The notes: generated by a model not told the origin, from the sequence alone. Shown: positions 54,054 through 63,156, numbered from the stretch's first letter. The stretch: 64,000 bases of DNA from Pseudaquabacterium terrae (GCF_013266755.1 NZ_JABRWJ010000004.1:186001-250000), one strand, 5' to 3'. Translations and numbers: made by a program.

Positions 54054-55262
54054 ATGCGGTACCGGGATCTCTGCCTGCGGGCGCTGGCGGCGCTGGCGGT
54101 GGCTGTTGCGCCGACACTGGTTCGAGCGCAGGGCGCTGCGCCGCTGCGCATCGGTTTCATCTGCCCGGCCAGCGGCGGCTCGGCCGACTTCGGCACCAGC
54201 GCGCGGCTCGGCGCCGAGCTGGCGGTGCAGGAAATCAACGAGGCCGGCGGCTTTCTCGGCCGGCCGGTGCAGCTGGTCGCGCGCGACGACCAGGCCAATC
54301 CCGATCGCGGCCGCGCGGTGGCCGAAGAGCTGGTGCTGAAGGAGAAGGTCGAGTTCACGATCGGCTTCTGCAACACCGGCGTGGCGATGAAGTCGCTCGA
54401 CGTGTTCCAGGACAACAAGCACCTGCTGCTGGTGCCGGTGTCGACCGGCTCGGCGGTGACGGCCAAGTATCCGGCCGCCGAGAGCTTCGTCTTCCGCCTG
54501 TCGCCGCGCGACCGGGTGCAGGCGGCGTTCATCGTCAACGACATCGTCGAGCGCCGCAAGCTGACCAAGGTGGCGGTGTTCGCCGATCGCACCGGCTACG
54601 GCGAGGGCGGCTTCAAGGACGTCGTCGGCTTTCTCGCCGAGCGCGGCCTGCAGCCGGTGTACACCGCGCGCTTCGACCTCGGCGTGCAGAGCCTTGCCGC
54701 CGAGGTGCAGGCGGCCAAGGCGGCGGGCGCCCAGGCGCTGGTCGGCTATTCGGTCGGCCCGGAGCTCGCCGTGCTGGCGCAGGCCCGCCGCGACGCGAAG
54801 TACGACGGGCTGATGTACGGCCCGTGGCCGATGTCGTTCCGCACCGTCTGGGACAAGTCCGGCGGCGGGGCCGAGGGTGCGCTGATGGTCCAGTCGATCA
54901 TCCCGAACCTGGCCAACGAGCGCCGCAGCTCCTTCATCGCGCGCCTGAAGCGCCATGCCGGCAGCCAGAGCGTGGCGTCGCTGATGGCCGCGGCGCAGAC
55001 CTACGACGCGGTGCACCTGATGCTGCGCGCGCTGTTCCAGACCCGCGGCGACGGCAGCGCCGCGAGCCTGAAGCACGCGCTCGAGAACCTCGACAAGCCC
55101 TACGTCGGCGTCGTCACGACCTACGAGCGCCCGTTCTCCAAGGCCGACCACGACGCCTTCACGATGAACATGGTCTGGCTCGGCACCTGGCGCTCGGGCG
55201 AGATCCGCTTCCAGTACCCCGAGGACGAGAAGCGCGCCAGCTTCATCCGCCGCAAACAGTGA
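54054..55262 (+). CDS. Branched-chain amino acid-type ABC substrate-binding protein (LivK-like)
   Basis: 402 residues. A signal peptide ends LVRAQG. The mature protein is a type I periplasmic binding protein (PLRIGFICPASGGSADFGTSARLGAELAVQEINEAGGFLGRPVQLVARDDQANPDRG). It is the only such protein in the window and could serve LivHMGF, although it is 3.5 kb from that operon. The ligand is not certain; related proteins bind amides, aromatic acids or amino acids. Its last 20 nt overlap the convergent aminotransferase gene. Confidence 0.9.
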   Translation: MRYRDLCLRALAALAVAVAPTLVRAQGAAPLRIGFICPASGGSADFGTSARLGAELAVQEINEAGGFLGRPVQLVARDDQANPDRGRAVAEELVLKEKVEFTIGFCNTGVAMKSLDVFQDNKHLLLVPVSTGSAVTAKYPAAESFVFRLSPRDRVQAAFIVNDIVERRKLTKVAVFADRTGYGEGGFKDVVGFLAERGLQPVYTARFDLGVQSLAAEVQAAKAAGAQALVGYSVGPELAVLAQARRDAKYDGLMYGPWPMSFRTVWDKSGGGAEGALMVQSIIPNLANERRSSFIARLKRHAGSQSVASLMAAAQTYDAVHLMLRALFQTRGDGSAASLKHALENLDKPYVGVVTTYERPFSKADHDAFTMNMVWLGTWRSGEIRFQYPEDEKRASFIRRKQ

Positions 55263-56463
55263 GCTCGGCCAGCACCTCGTCGAGCATCGCCAGCGCCAGC
55301 TCGACCTCGCCGCTGCCGACGTTCAGCGCCGGCATGAAGCGCAGCGTGCCGGGCCGCGCGGCATTCAGCAGCAGGCCGGGGCGCTTCGCATCGGCGCGCT
55401 GACGCAGCGCCGCGACGATTGCGGGCGCCGCATCGCCCGGCACATCCAGCGCGCGCAGCAGGCCCTGGCCGCGCACGGCGCCGAGCTGGTGGCGCTTCGA
55501 CAGCTCGTGCAGCCCCTGCGCCAGCTGCTCGCCGCGCGCCTGCACGGTGGCCCCGAACGCCGGCCGAGCCACCTGCTGCAGGACGGCCAGCCCGACCGCG
55601 CAGACCAGCGCATTGCCGTTGTAGGTGCCGCCCTGGTCGCCGGGCGCGAAGCAGCTGGTCGCCTCGCGCGCCAGCAGCGCGCCGATCGGCACGCCGCCGC
55701 CCAGGCCCTTGCCGAGCGTGACCACGTCGGGCCGCACGCCATAGGCGCTGTGCAGGAACAGCGGGCCGCAGCGGCCGATGCCGGTCTGCACCTCATCGAT
55801 CATCAACAGCAGGCCATGCTGGTCGCACAGGCGCCGCAGGCCCTGCACGAAGGCCGGCTCGGCCTCGACCACGCCGGCCTCGCCCTGCACCAGCTCGAGC
55901 ATCACCGCCACGGTGTGGCCGTCGATCGCCGCCTCCACTGCGGCGAGGTCGTTGTACGGCAGCTTGACGAAGCCCGGCAGCGCCGGCGGAAAGAGGCGAT
56001 CGAAGCCGGGTTTGCCGCTGGCCGCCATCGTCGCCAGCGTGCGGCCGTGGAAGCTGTTGCCGAAGCTCAGGATCGTGCTCGCGCCGCGGCGGTGCAGCTG
56101 GCCCCACTTGCGCGCCAGCTTGATCGCGCCCTCGTTGGCCTCGGCGCCGGAGTTGGTGAAGAACACGCGATCGAGGCATGACAGGCGCGTCAGCTCGGCG
56201 GCCAGCGCGATCGCCTGGTCGTTGTAGAAGCCGGGCCCGGTGTGCATCAGCCGGCCGGCCTGGTGCACCAGGGTCTCGGTGATCAGCGCCGGCGCGTGGC
56301 CGAGCGCGTTGACCGCCCAGCCCTGCACGAAATCGAGGTAGCGCTGGCCGGTCGAATCCCACAGCCAGCTGCCGAGGCCGCGCACGAACACGGCTTCGGG
56401 CCGCTGCGTCACGCGCATCAGTGCATCGGTCGGGTACTGGTCGAAAGCAAGCGTCGCGGTCAT
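55243..56463 (-). CDS. argD: Class III aminotransferase, acetylornithine type
   Basis: 406 residues. The PLP-binding elements are GAEANEGAIKLARKWG, the Asp in LLMIDEVQTGIGRCG, and the Schiff-base Lys in TLGKGLGGGVPIGA. Substrate-binding residues such as FHGRTLATMAASGKPGF fit acetylornithine/succinyldiaminopimelate aminotransferases. It would act in arginine (and lysine) synthesis; a paralogue with another omega-amino substrate is possible because no arg genes are near. ATG 56463 has an AGGA site. Confidence 0.87.
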   Translation of the reverse strand: MTATLAFDQYPTDALMRVTQRPEAVFVRGLGSWLWDSTGQRYLDFVQGWAVNALGHAPALITETLVHQAGRLMHTGPGFYNDQAIALAAELTRLSCLDRVFFTNSGAEANEGAIKLARKWGQLHRRGASTILSFGNSFHGRTLATMAASGKPGFDRLFPPALPGFVKLPYNDLAAVEAAIDGHTVAVMLELVQGEAGVVEAEPAFVQGLRRLCDQHGLLLMIDEVQTGIGRCGPLFLHSAYGVRPDVVTLGKGLGGGVPIGALLAREATSCFAPGDQGGTYNGNALVCAVGLAVLQQVARPAFGATVQARGEQLAQGLHELSKRHQLGAVRGQGLLRALDVPGDAAPAIVAALRQRADAKRPGLLLNAARPGTLRFMPALNVGSGEVELALAMLDEVLAELTVCGG

Positions 56464-56519
56464 TGGTTTTCCTGGTGGTGGGAAGGAAGGAAAACCCGCC
56501 GCGGCTCGGCTGAATGACG

Positions 56520-56545
56520 AAGGCCACGACGGGTGTCGTGGCCTT
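56520..56545. other. Perfect 11-bp hairpin upstream of argD
   Basis: AAGGCCACGAC (56520-56530) pairs with GTCGTGGCCTT (56535-56545) around loop GGGT, 57 nt upstream of the aminotransferase ATG. There is no T-run on either strand. It may be a leader structure or the end of upstream transcription. Nothing else was recognised in 56464-56674. Confidence 0.45.
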
Positions 56546-56674
56546 GGGTCGGCCCCTGGGGCCTGCAGCGCAACGATCCCGCTCAACGATGTCGTCGAGC
56601 GCGGCGTCGCAGCGAGAGCAGGGGAGTCGGGGACCTCATGGCGAGACGAAGGCTAACGGCGATGCTGCGCTGCG

Positions 56675-57664
56675 TCAATCCACTTTCGCGCCGGAAGCCT
56701 TGACGACCGGCTCGTAGCGCTTCAGCTCGGCCTGCACGAAGGCGGCGAACTGCTGCGGCGTGCTCGGTGCCGGTTCGGCCATCAGGGTCGCCAGGCGCGC
56801 CTTGATGTCGGGCTGGGCCAGCGCGTCGGTGAAGGCCTTGTTCTGCCGCGCCAGCACGTCGGCCGGCAGCTTCGCCGGGCCGAACAGGCCGAACCAGGTG
56901 CCGACGTCGAAGTCCTTCAGGCCGAGCGCCGCGCCGCTGGCGGCGATGGTGGGCAGCTCGGGCAGCGCGCTCGAGCGTGCCTTGGTCGTCAGCGCGATCG
57001 CGCGCAGCTTGCCGGACTTGACGTTGGCCGACGCCGACGCGAGGTTGTCGAAGTTCAGGTCGACCTGGCCGGCCAAGAGCGCCAGCTGCGCCGGGTTGCC
57101 GCCGGCATACGGGATGTGGACCATGAAGACACCGGCCTGGGCCTTGAACATCTCGCCGGCCAGGTGTCCGGCACTGCCGTTGCCGCCGGAGCCGTAGTTC
57201 AGCTTGGCGGGGTTGCGCTTGGCGTACGCCACCAGGTCGGCGACGCTGGCGATGTTCAGCCGCGCCGCGGTCTCGGCATTCATCACCAGCACGTTCGGCA
57301 CCTGCGCGACCAGCGTGATCGGCGTGAAGTCGCGGATCGGGTCGTAGGGCAGCTTGGCGTACAGCCACGGGTTGATCGCATGCGTCGCGACTGCGCCCAT
57401 CACGATCGTCTGGCCGTCCGGCGCGGCCTTGGCGACGACGTCCGCGCCGAGGTTGCCGCCGGCGCCGGGCCGGTTCTCGACGATCACCGTGCCCAGCGTG
57501 TCCTTGACCGCGGCGGCCAGCGCCCGCGCGATGATGTCGAGCGGCCCGCCCGGCGGGTAGGGCACGATCAGGCGGATCGGCCGGGCTTGCGCGAGCACCG
57601 GCACGGCGCCGATGGCGAGCGCACCGGCCGCGTACTTCAGATGTTGGCGTCGGCTGATGGTCAT
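56675..57664 (-). CDS. Bug-family tripartite tricarboxylate transporter substrate-binding protein
   Basis: 329 residues. The signal region (RRQHLKYAAGALAIGAVPVLAQA) could be Tat-type. The mature protein is a Bug/TctC fold: RPIRLIVPYPPGGPLDIIARALA, VIVENRPGAGGNLGADVVAKAAPDG and NYGSGGNGSAGHLAGEMFK. Bug proteins bind carboxylates or amides; no TctA or TctB partner is present, which is common in Burkholderiales. Its ATG overlaps the stop of the reductase gene upstream, so it may bind that enzyme's substrate. Confidence 0.92.
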   Translation of the reverse strand: MTISRRQHLKYAAGALAIGAVPVLAQARPIRLIVPYPPGGPLDIIARALAAAVKDTLGTVIVENRPGAGGNLGADVVAKAAPDGQTIVMGAVATHAINPWLYAKLPYDPIRDFTPITLVAQVPNVLVMNAETAARLNIASVADLVAYAKRNPAKLNYGSGGNGSAGHLAGEMFKAQAGVFMVHIPYAGGNPAQLALLAGQVDLNFDNLASASANVKSGKLRAIALTTKARSSALPELPTIAASGAALGLKDFDVGTWFGLFGPAKLPADVLARQNKAFTDALAQPDIKARLATLMAEPAPSTPQQFAAFVQAELKRYEPVVKASGAKVD

Positions 57665-58704
57665 GCCGTCGGCCCGTGCTTGTCGGCCTCGGAGGTGAAG
57701 GCGTCGGCGTAGAACTCCTCGGCCGGCAGCCGGCAGCGGGCGACGAAGTCGCGCTGCGCGGATTCGACCATCACCGGCGCACCGCAGGCGTAGACCTGGT
57801 GTTCGGCGAGATCGGGCAGGTCGTGCATCACCGCCTCGTGAACGAAGCCGGCGCGGCCGCCCCAGCCGTCCTCCGGCCGCGCTTCGGACAGCACCGGCAC
57901 GTAGCGCAGGCTCGGCAGCGCCTGTGTCGCCTGCTCGGCCCAGTCGTGCAGGTAGAGGTCGCCGCGCTGGCGGCAGCCCCAGTACAGCACCGCCGGCCGC
58001 GTGCTGCCGATCTCGATCAGCCGCTCGATGATCGCCTTGATCGGCGCGAAGCCGGTGCCCGAGGCCAGCAGCACGATCGGCTTGGTGGACTCCTCGCGCA
58101 GGAAGAAGCTGCCGAACGGGCCCTCCATGCGCAGGATGTCGCGCTCCTTCATCGCCGTGAACACGTGGTCGGTGAACTTGCCGCCCGGCATGTGGCGCAG
58201 GTGCAGCTCGATCGCCGGCGGGTTGCCCAGCTGGCTCGGCGCATTGGCCATCGAGTAGCTGCGGCGCGAGCCGTCGCGCAGGATGAATTCGACGTACTGG
58301 CCGGCGTGGTACTGGAAGTTCTGGTTCGCCGGCAGCTGCACCTTCAGCACCGCGACATCGGGCGCCTTGCGTTCGATCGCCAGGATGCGGCTGGGCATCT
58401 TCAGGATCGGGAACTCGCCGGCGCCCGGCACGCTGCGCGCCTCGATCACGCAGTCGCTTTGCGGCGTGCCGCAGCAGGTCAGCACCATGCCGGCTTCTTC
58501 CTCGGCATGCGACAAGGCCTTGGCCTGGTGCGCACCGTGCAGCACGCGGCCTTCGAGCAGGCGGCTCTTGCACGAGCCACAGGCACCGTCGCGGCAGCCG
58601 TAGGGCAGGCCGATGCCCTGCCGGATCGCGGCGGCGAGGATCGGTTCGTCGCGCGCCACTTCGAACTGGCGGCCGGCGGGGAGAATGGTCACGCTGAAGG
58701 TCAT
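57661..58704 (-). CDS. 2Fe-2S/FAD oxidoreductase, CDP-6-deoxy-delta-3,4-glucoseen reductase-like
   Basis: 347 residues. The N-terminal plant-type ferredoxin domain carries cysteines in YGCRDGACGSCKSRLL and LTCCGTPQSDC. The FAD domain includes RSYSMANAPSQ, and the NAD domain includes LLASGTGFAPIKAIIE and CGAPVMVESA. It transfers electrons from NADH via FAD and the iron-sulphur cluster to a partner. Proteins like this are often named after AscD, but no deoxysugar genes are near, so the partner here is unknown. It is coupled to a Bug protein by a 4-nt overlap. Confidence 0.88.
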   Translation of the reverse strand: MTFSVTILPAGRQFEVARDEPILAAAIRQGIGLPYGCRDGACGSCKSRLLEGRVLHGAHQAKALSHAEEEAGMVLTCCGTPQSDCVIEARSVPGAGEFPILKMPSRILAIERKAPDVAVLKVQLPANQNFQYHAGQYVEFILRDGSRRSYSMANAPSQLGNPPAIELHLRHMPGGKFTDHVFTAMKERDILRMEGPFGSFFLREESTKPIVLLASGTGFAPIKAIIERLIEIGSTRPAVLYWGCRQRGDLYLHDWAEQATQALPSLRYVPVLSEARPEDGWGGRAGFVHEAVMHDLPDLAEHQVYACGAPVMVESAQRDFVARCRLPAEEFYADAFTSEADKHGPTA

Positions 58705-58774
58705 GATCGGGTCGCTGCTACTGCGGCCGCCATTGTGCCCGCCGTGGCTTGCCCGCTTTCCTTAGCCGACCTCG

Positions 58775-59677
58775 ATGAACCTCCCCCTGCATGCGATGCG
58801 CCGACCGACCCTGCTGGTAGTCGGTTGCGGCGACGTCGGGCTGCGCGTGCTGCGCCTGCTCGCCGGCCGCTGGCGCCTGCTCGCGCTGACCTCGTCGGCC
58901 GCGCGGCGCGATCAACTTCGCGCCGCCGGCGCGCTGCCGCTGGTCGGCGACCTCGACCAGCCGGCGACGCTGGCGCGCCTGGCGGGACTGGCGGATGCGG
59001 TGCTGCACCTCGCGCCGCCGGCGAGCGAGGGCGCCGTCGACCGCCGCAGCGCGCAGCTGCTCGCTGCGCTGGCCCGCAGCAGCCGCTTGCGGCGGCTGGT
59101 CTATGCCAGCACCAGCGGCGTGTACGGTGACGCCGGTGGTGCCGTGATCGACGAGACACGCGCGCCGCAACCGTCGACCGCCCGCGCCGCACGCCGGGTC
59201 GATGCCGAGGCGCGCATGCGGCACTTCGGCCGCGCTTTCGGCGTGACGGTCAGCGTGCTGCGCATTCCCGGCATCTACGCGCCCGGCCGCGTGGGCGGCG
59301 ATCCGCGTGAGCGGCTGGCGCGCGGCACGCCGGTGCTGCATGCCGAGGACGATGTCTACACTAACCACATCCATGCCGACGACCTGGCGCGCGCCTGCGT
59401 CGCGGCGCTGTACCGCGGGCGGCCGCAGCGTTTCGTGCATGCCAGCGACGACACGCGGCTCAAGATGGGCGACTACTTCGACCTGGCGGCCGACTTGGCC
59501 GGCGTCGCGCGGCCGCCGCGCATCACGCGTGCCGAGGCCGAGCGCACGCTGTCGCCGGTGCAGATGAGCTTCCTGTCGGAATCGCGCCGACTGACGAACG
59601 AGCGGCTGAAGCGCGAGCTGCGGCTCAAGCTGCGCTATCCCACCGTGGCCGAGGGACTCGCCGCGTTGAAAGCCTGA
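58775..59677 (+). CDS. NAD-dependent epimerase/dehydratase, YeeZ-like
   Basis: 300 residues of the extended SDR superfamily. It has a modified nucleotide-binding start LLVVGCGDVGLRVLRLLAG, then YASTSGVYGDAGG and RIPGIYAPGR. The classical YxxxK is not obvious, since the region after YGDAGG reads ARAARRVDAEARM, as in the atypical YeeZ group. No clear substrate. It converges on the S1C-like gene with one base between stops. Confidence 0.85.
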   Translation: MNLPLHAMRRPTLLVVGCGDVGLRVLRLLAGRWRLLALTSSAARRDQLRAAGALPLVGDLDQPATLARLAGLADAVLHLAPPASEGAVDRRSAQLLAALARSSRLRRLVYASTSGVYGDAGGAVIDETRAPQPSTARAARRVDAEARMRHFGRAFGVTVSVLRIPGIYAPGRVGGDPRERLARGTPVLHAEDDVYTNHIHADDLARACVAALYRGRPQRFVHASDDTRLKMGDYFDLAADLAGVARPPRITRAEAERTLSPVQMSFLSESRRLTNERLKRELRLKLRYPTVAEGLAALKA

Positions 59678-59678
59678 C

Positions 59679-60725
59679 TCAGATCCCGCGCGCGCGCTTC
59701 AACGTCTTCATGCGATCGACGCTGAAGACCCGCACCGTCTGCGCTTCGCCGTTGCGCTGGATGTCGAGCACCACCTCGCGCTCCGGCTCGCCGCCGGACC
59801 ACAGCCGCGTCCACAGCTCTTCGAGCGCATGCACGTCGGCGCCGTCGATGCGCACGATCTTGTCGCCCGCCTGCAGGCCGGCGACATCGGCCGGGCTGTC
59901 GTCGTTGATGCGCACGATGCGCACCGCGCCGTCGTGCTCGACGCAGTTGATGCCGATCCATGCGCGCTTGCTCGAGGTGCTGCTGCCGACGCGCAGCAAC
60001 TCGTCGAAGATCGGCGACAGCAGGTCGATCGGCACGAACATGTTGCCGGGCAGGCGCTCGTCACCACCGGCGGCGTCGGCGACGATCAGCGAGCCGATGC
60101 CGACCAGCTCGCCGGCGATGTTGAACAGGCCCGCGCCGCTGTGGTCACGCCGCGGCGGCGTCGTGAACAGCGCGCCGGGGATGTGGTACTCCCAGTAGCC
60201 GGAGAACGCGCGGCGCGAGACCAGCCAGGCGGCGCTGACGGCGCCGTCCTCGCCGCCGCTGGCGATCATCAGGCCCTCGCGCGGGTTCAGTGCGCCCGAG
60301 CGCCCCAGCGGCACCGCGTCGATGCGCAGCGGCGCCAGCGCCTGCAGCAGGCCGAAGCCGGTTGCCACGTCGTAGCCGATGAAACGCGCGGGAATGGTGC
60401 GCGCGTCGTCGGTGACGATCTGCACCTGCTCGGCTTCGAGCACCAGGTAGCCGATCGTCAGCACCAGGCCCTCGCGGCTGATGACGACGCCGGAGCCTTC
60501 GCGGACGCGGCCCAGCGTGGCGGCGGAGCGCGCGCCGTCGACGGCGATCGATTGCACACCGACCACCGCGGCCTGCGCCTTCTGCAGCGCGCGCGACGCG
60601 GCGCTCATGTCGTCCTGTGCGTCGGCGGCAGCCGCCGCGGGCGGCCACATCAGCACCCACATCGCCAGCCAGGCCAGCAGGATGCTCCATGCGGCGACAG
60701 GTACGTGCAGTCGTGGCAGCTTCAT
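59679..60725 (-). CDS. S1C trypsin-like PDZ protein with degenerate catalytic triad
   Basis: 348 residues. A signal peptide or anchor (about 11-35) is followed by a trypsin-like domain aligned to DegP. The His position (TNNHVV) reads TIGYLV, with Tyr93, and the Asp position (TDIAVL) reads TGFGLL, with Gly123. Only the Ser survives, Ser196 in HSGAGL. A PDZ domain follows from about residue 250 (WIGINCVEHDGAVRIVRINDDSPADVAGLQAGDKIVRIDG). It is therefore probably a non-proteolytic periplasmic binding or chaperone protein. Confidence 0.85.
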   Translation of the reverse strand: MKLPRLHVPVAAWSILLAWLAMWVLMWPPAAAAADAQDDMSAASRALQKAQAAVVGVQSIAVDGARSAATLGRVREGSGVVISREGLVLTIGYLVLEAEQVQIVTDDARTIPARFIGYDVATGFGLLQALAPLRIDAVPLGRSGALNPREGLMIASGGEDGAVSAAWLVSRRAFSGYWEYHIPGALFTTPPRRDHSGAGLFNIAGELVGIGSLIVADAAGGDERLPGNMFVPIDLLSPIFDELLRVGSSTSSKRAWIGINCVEHDGAVRIVRINDDSPADVAGLQAGDKIVRIDGADVHALEELWTRLWSGGEPEREVVLDIQRNGEAQTVRVFSVDRMKTLKRARGI

Positions 60726-60837
60726 CGCGGCGCTCCCGAACCCTGCTGGGTGGACACCGAATGAGCAGGAACCGTTCCCTGCGGGCCGCGACGGCCGAGA
60801 ACTTTTCACCCCGCGCGTTTGCGGGGGCCGCTTCGGA

Positions 60838-61449
60838 TCAGCGGCGCGTCTTCGGTCGGAACGGCAGGCGGCCGCGCCAGTAGCTGATCATCAGCCAGGC
60901 GCCGAGCATGCCGCCCAGGTGCGCGAAGTGCGCGACGCCGCCGCCGCCGAAGAGGCCCAGCAGCAGCTCGAGCGCACCGAACACCGCGACGAAGGTGCGC
61001 GCCTTCATCGGGATCGGCGGGATCAGCGGCACGATCACGCGGTTCGGGAACAGCATGCCGAAGGACAGCAGCAGGCCGAACAGCGCCCCCGAGGCGCCGA
61101 CCGTGTAGCCGCGCCCGGTGCCGAGCAGCATGACCAGGATCTGCACCGTGGCGGCGGCCAGCACGCTGGCGACCAGCATGTGGATGTAGCGCTTGCGGCC
61201 CCACAGGTTCTCCAGCTCGCCGCCGAACATCCACAGGCCGAACATGTTGAAGAACAGGTGCATGAAGTCGCCATGCAGGAAGGCATAGCTCAGCGGCTGC
61301 CAGGGCAGGAAGCGCCCGCTGGTGATGCCCCACAGCGCGAACCATTGTTCGAGCGCGATGCCGGCGACGCTCGGCAACAGCAGCTGCACGCAGAAGATGG
61401 CGGTGCAGATCAGCATGAACGCCTTGGTGACCGGAGGCAGTGGCGGCAT
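60838..61449 (-). CDS. Rhomboid-family intramembrane serine protease
   Basis: 203 residues with six membrane helices. The catalytic dyad is Ser120 (VGASGALFG) and His177 (FAHLGGMLGAW), and the L1 loop has FALWGITSGRFLPWQPLSYAFLHGDFMHLFFNM. It is active-looking. The proximity to an inactive S1C protein 112 nt downstream may be coincidence. A tRNA-Leu gene lies 19 nt upstream on the same strand. Confidence 0.9.
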   Translation of the reverse strand: MPPLPPVTKAFMLICTAIFCVQLLLPSVAGIALEQWFALWGITSGRFLPWQPLSYAFLHGDFMHLFFNMFGLWMFGGELENLWGRKRYIHMLVASVLAAATVQILVMLLGTGRGYTVGASGALFGLLLSFGMLFPNRVIVPLIPPIPMKARTFVAVFGALELLLGLFGGGGVAHFAHLGGMLGAWLMISYWRGRLPFRPKTRR

Positions 61450-61468
61450 CAGCAGCTTTGGGAGGAGT

Positions 61469-61553
61469 TGGTGCCCTCGGCCAGACTCGAACTGGCACGC
61501 CTTGCGGCGGCGGATTTTGAATCCGCTACGTCTACCGATTTCGTCACGAGGGC
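61469..61553 (-). tRNA. tRNA-Leu (anticodon CAA)
   Basis: 85 nt. Acceptor GCCCTCG pairs with CGAGGGC, followed by ACCA encoded in the gene. The anticodon stem GCGGA/TCCGC encloses loop TTCAAAA, giving CAA, which reads TTG. A long variable arm marks a class II tRNA, and the T arm contains GTTCGAGTC. Confidence 0.95.
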
Positions 61554-61655
61554 GGCATCGCGCGCTGAGGTGCGGCGAGGGCGCGGATTATGGCCTGAAA
61601 CCCCGCGCACCGCCGGCCCGCGACGCTGCGACGACAATCGCCGCCGGAGGTACTG

Positions 61656-62570
61656 ATGTCCGAGCCCAGCTACAAGACGATCGAGGATGTGATTGGCCAA
61701 ACGCCGATGGTGCGGCTGCAGCGCCTGCCCGGCGCGGCGAATGCCGCGCGCGGCAACGTGATCCTCGGCAAGCTCGAGGGCAACAACCCGGCCGGCTCGG
61801 TCAAGGACCGCCCGGCGATGAGCATGATCCGCCGCGCCGAGGAGCGCGGCGACATCCGCCCCGGCGATACGCTGATCGAGGCCACCTCCGGCAACACCGG
61901 CATCGCGCTGGCGATGGCCGCGGCGATCCGCGGCTACCGCATGCTGCTGATCATGCCGGAGGACCTGTCGATCGAACGCGCGCAGACGATGAAGGCCTAC
62001 GGCGCCGAGCTGATCCTTACGCCGCGCTCGGGCGGCATGGAATACGCGCGCGACCTGGCCGAGCAGATGCAGCGCGAAGGCAAGGGCCGCGTGCTCGACC
62101 AGTTCGCCAACGCCGACAACCCGCGCGTGCACTACGAGACCACCGGCCCCGAGATCTGGGACGAGACCCAAGGCCGCATCACGCACTTCGTCAGCGCGAT
62201 GGGCACCACCGGCACGATCACCGGCGTCGGCCGCTACCTGAAGGAGAAGCGCCCGGGCGGCGTGCGCATCGTCGGCGCGCAGCCGGCCGAGGGCTCGCGC
62301 ATCCCCGGCATCCGCAAGTGGCCCGAGGCCTACCTGCCGCGCATCTACGACCCGGCGCAGGTCGACGAGCTGGTGCTCGTTTCTCAGGCCGATGCGGAGG
62401 AGATGGCGCGGCGCCTGGCGCGCGAGGAGGGCCTCTTCGCCGGCATTTCGGCGGCCGGCGCGGCCTGGGTCGCGCTGCAGATCGCGGAGCAGGCCGAGAA
62501 CGCGACCATCGTCTTCGTCGTCTGCGACCGCGGCGAGCGCTACCTGTCGACCGGCGTGTTCCCGGCCTGA
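61656..62570 (+). CDS. cysM: Cysteine synthase B
   Basis: 304 residues, fold type II PLP enzyme. The Schiff-base lysine is in GNNPAGSVKDRPA, the form specific to CysM rather than CysK (NPGGSVKDR). Also present are EATSGNTGIALAMAAA and the phosphate loop GTTGTITG. It makes cysteine from O-acetylserine and sulfide or thiosulfate. It is followed closely by a Nudix hydrolase and a TusA-like sulfur carrier, giving a small cluster with sulfur-related genes. Confidence 0.95.
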   Translation: MSEPSYKTIEDVIGQTPMVRLQRLPGAANAARGNVILGKLEGNNPAGSVKDRPAMSMIRRAEERGDIRPGDTLIEATSGNTGIALAMAAAIRGYRMLLIMPEDLSIERAQTMKAYGAELILTPRSGGMEYARDLAEQMQREGKGRVLDQFANADNPRVHYETTGPEIWDETQGRITHFVSAMGTTGTITGVGRYLKEKRPGGVRIVGAQPAEGSRIPGIRKWPEAYLPRIYDPAQVDELVLVSQADAEEMARRLAREEGLFAGISAAGAAWVALQIAEQAENATIVFVVCDRGERYLSTGVFPA

Positions 62571-62581
62571 GGGAGCGCGCA

Positions 62582-63124
62582 GTGAGCTACGACTACCGCT
62601 TCTGCCCGCAGTGCGCGACGCCGCTGCAGGCCATCGAACGACTCGAAGACGGCGGCCCGAAGACGCGGCTGCGTTGCGGCGCCTGCGAGTGGACGCACTG
62701 GAACAACCCGACGCCGGTGCTGGCCGCGGTGATCGAGTGCGCCGACCGCGAAGGCCGCCTGCTGCTGGCGCGCAACGCCGCCTGGAGCGTGCGCATGTTC
62801 GGCCTGATCACCGGCTTCATGGAGGCCGGCGAGACGCCGCAGGACGGCATCACGCGCGAGGTGGCCGAGGAGACCGCGCTCGAAGCGCTGTCGACGACGC
62901 TGATCGGTGTCTACGACTTCCAGCGCATGAACCAGGTGATCATTGCCTACCACGTGCTTGCGCGCGGCGAGATCCGGCTGTCGCCCGAGCTCGCCGAGCA
63001 CAAGCTGTACACGCCGCAGGACGTGCTGTGCTGGCCCGCCGGCACCGGCTATGCCCTGGCCGACTGGCTGCGTTCGCGCGGCCACGAGCCGCGCTTCATG
63101 GAGCTGCCGTCGCGGCGCTCCTAG
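62582..63124 (+). CDS. Nudix hydrolase with zinc ribbon
   Basis: 180 residues. An N-terminal four-cysteine zinc ribbon (FCPQC and CGAC) resembles that of NudC-type NADH pyrophosphatases. The Nudix box GFMEAGETPQDGITREVAEET is complete, with the GX5EX7REVXEE pattern. It lacks the NudC SQPWPFPxS specificity motif, so the substrate may be another nucleotide diphosphate. The start is GTG 62582, 11 nt after cysM; no ATG fits. Confidence 0.87.
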   Translation: MSYDYRFCPQCATPLQAIERLEDGGPKTRLRCGACEWTHWNNPTPVLAAVIECADREGRLLLARNAAWSVRMFGLITGFMEAGETPQDGITREVAEETALEALSTTLIGVYDFQRMNQVIIAYHVLARGEIRLSPELAEHKLYTPQDVLCWPAGTGYALADWLRSRGHEPRFMELPSRRS

Positions 63125-63127
63125 AAT
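63122..63127 (+). promoter_or_regulatory. -10-like hexamer TAGAAT for tusA
   Basis: TAGAAT overlaps the stop of the Nudix gene, 29 nt before the tusA ATG, leaving room for the AAGGAG ribosome site. Confidence 0.4.
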
Positions 63128-63156
63128 CCCGCCCCTTGCAAGGAGATCAGACCACG

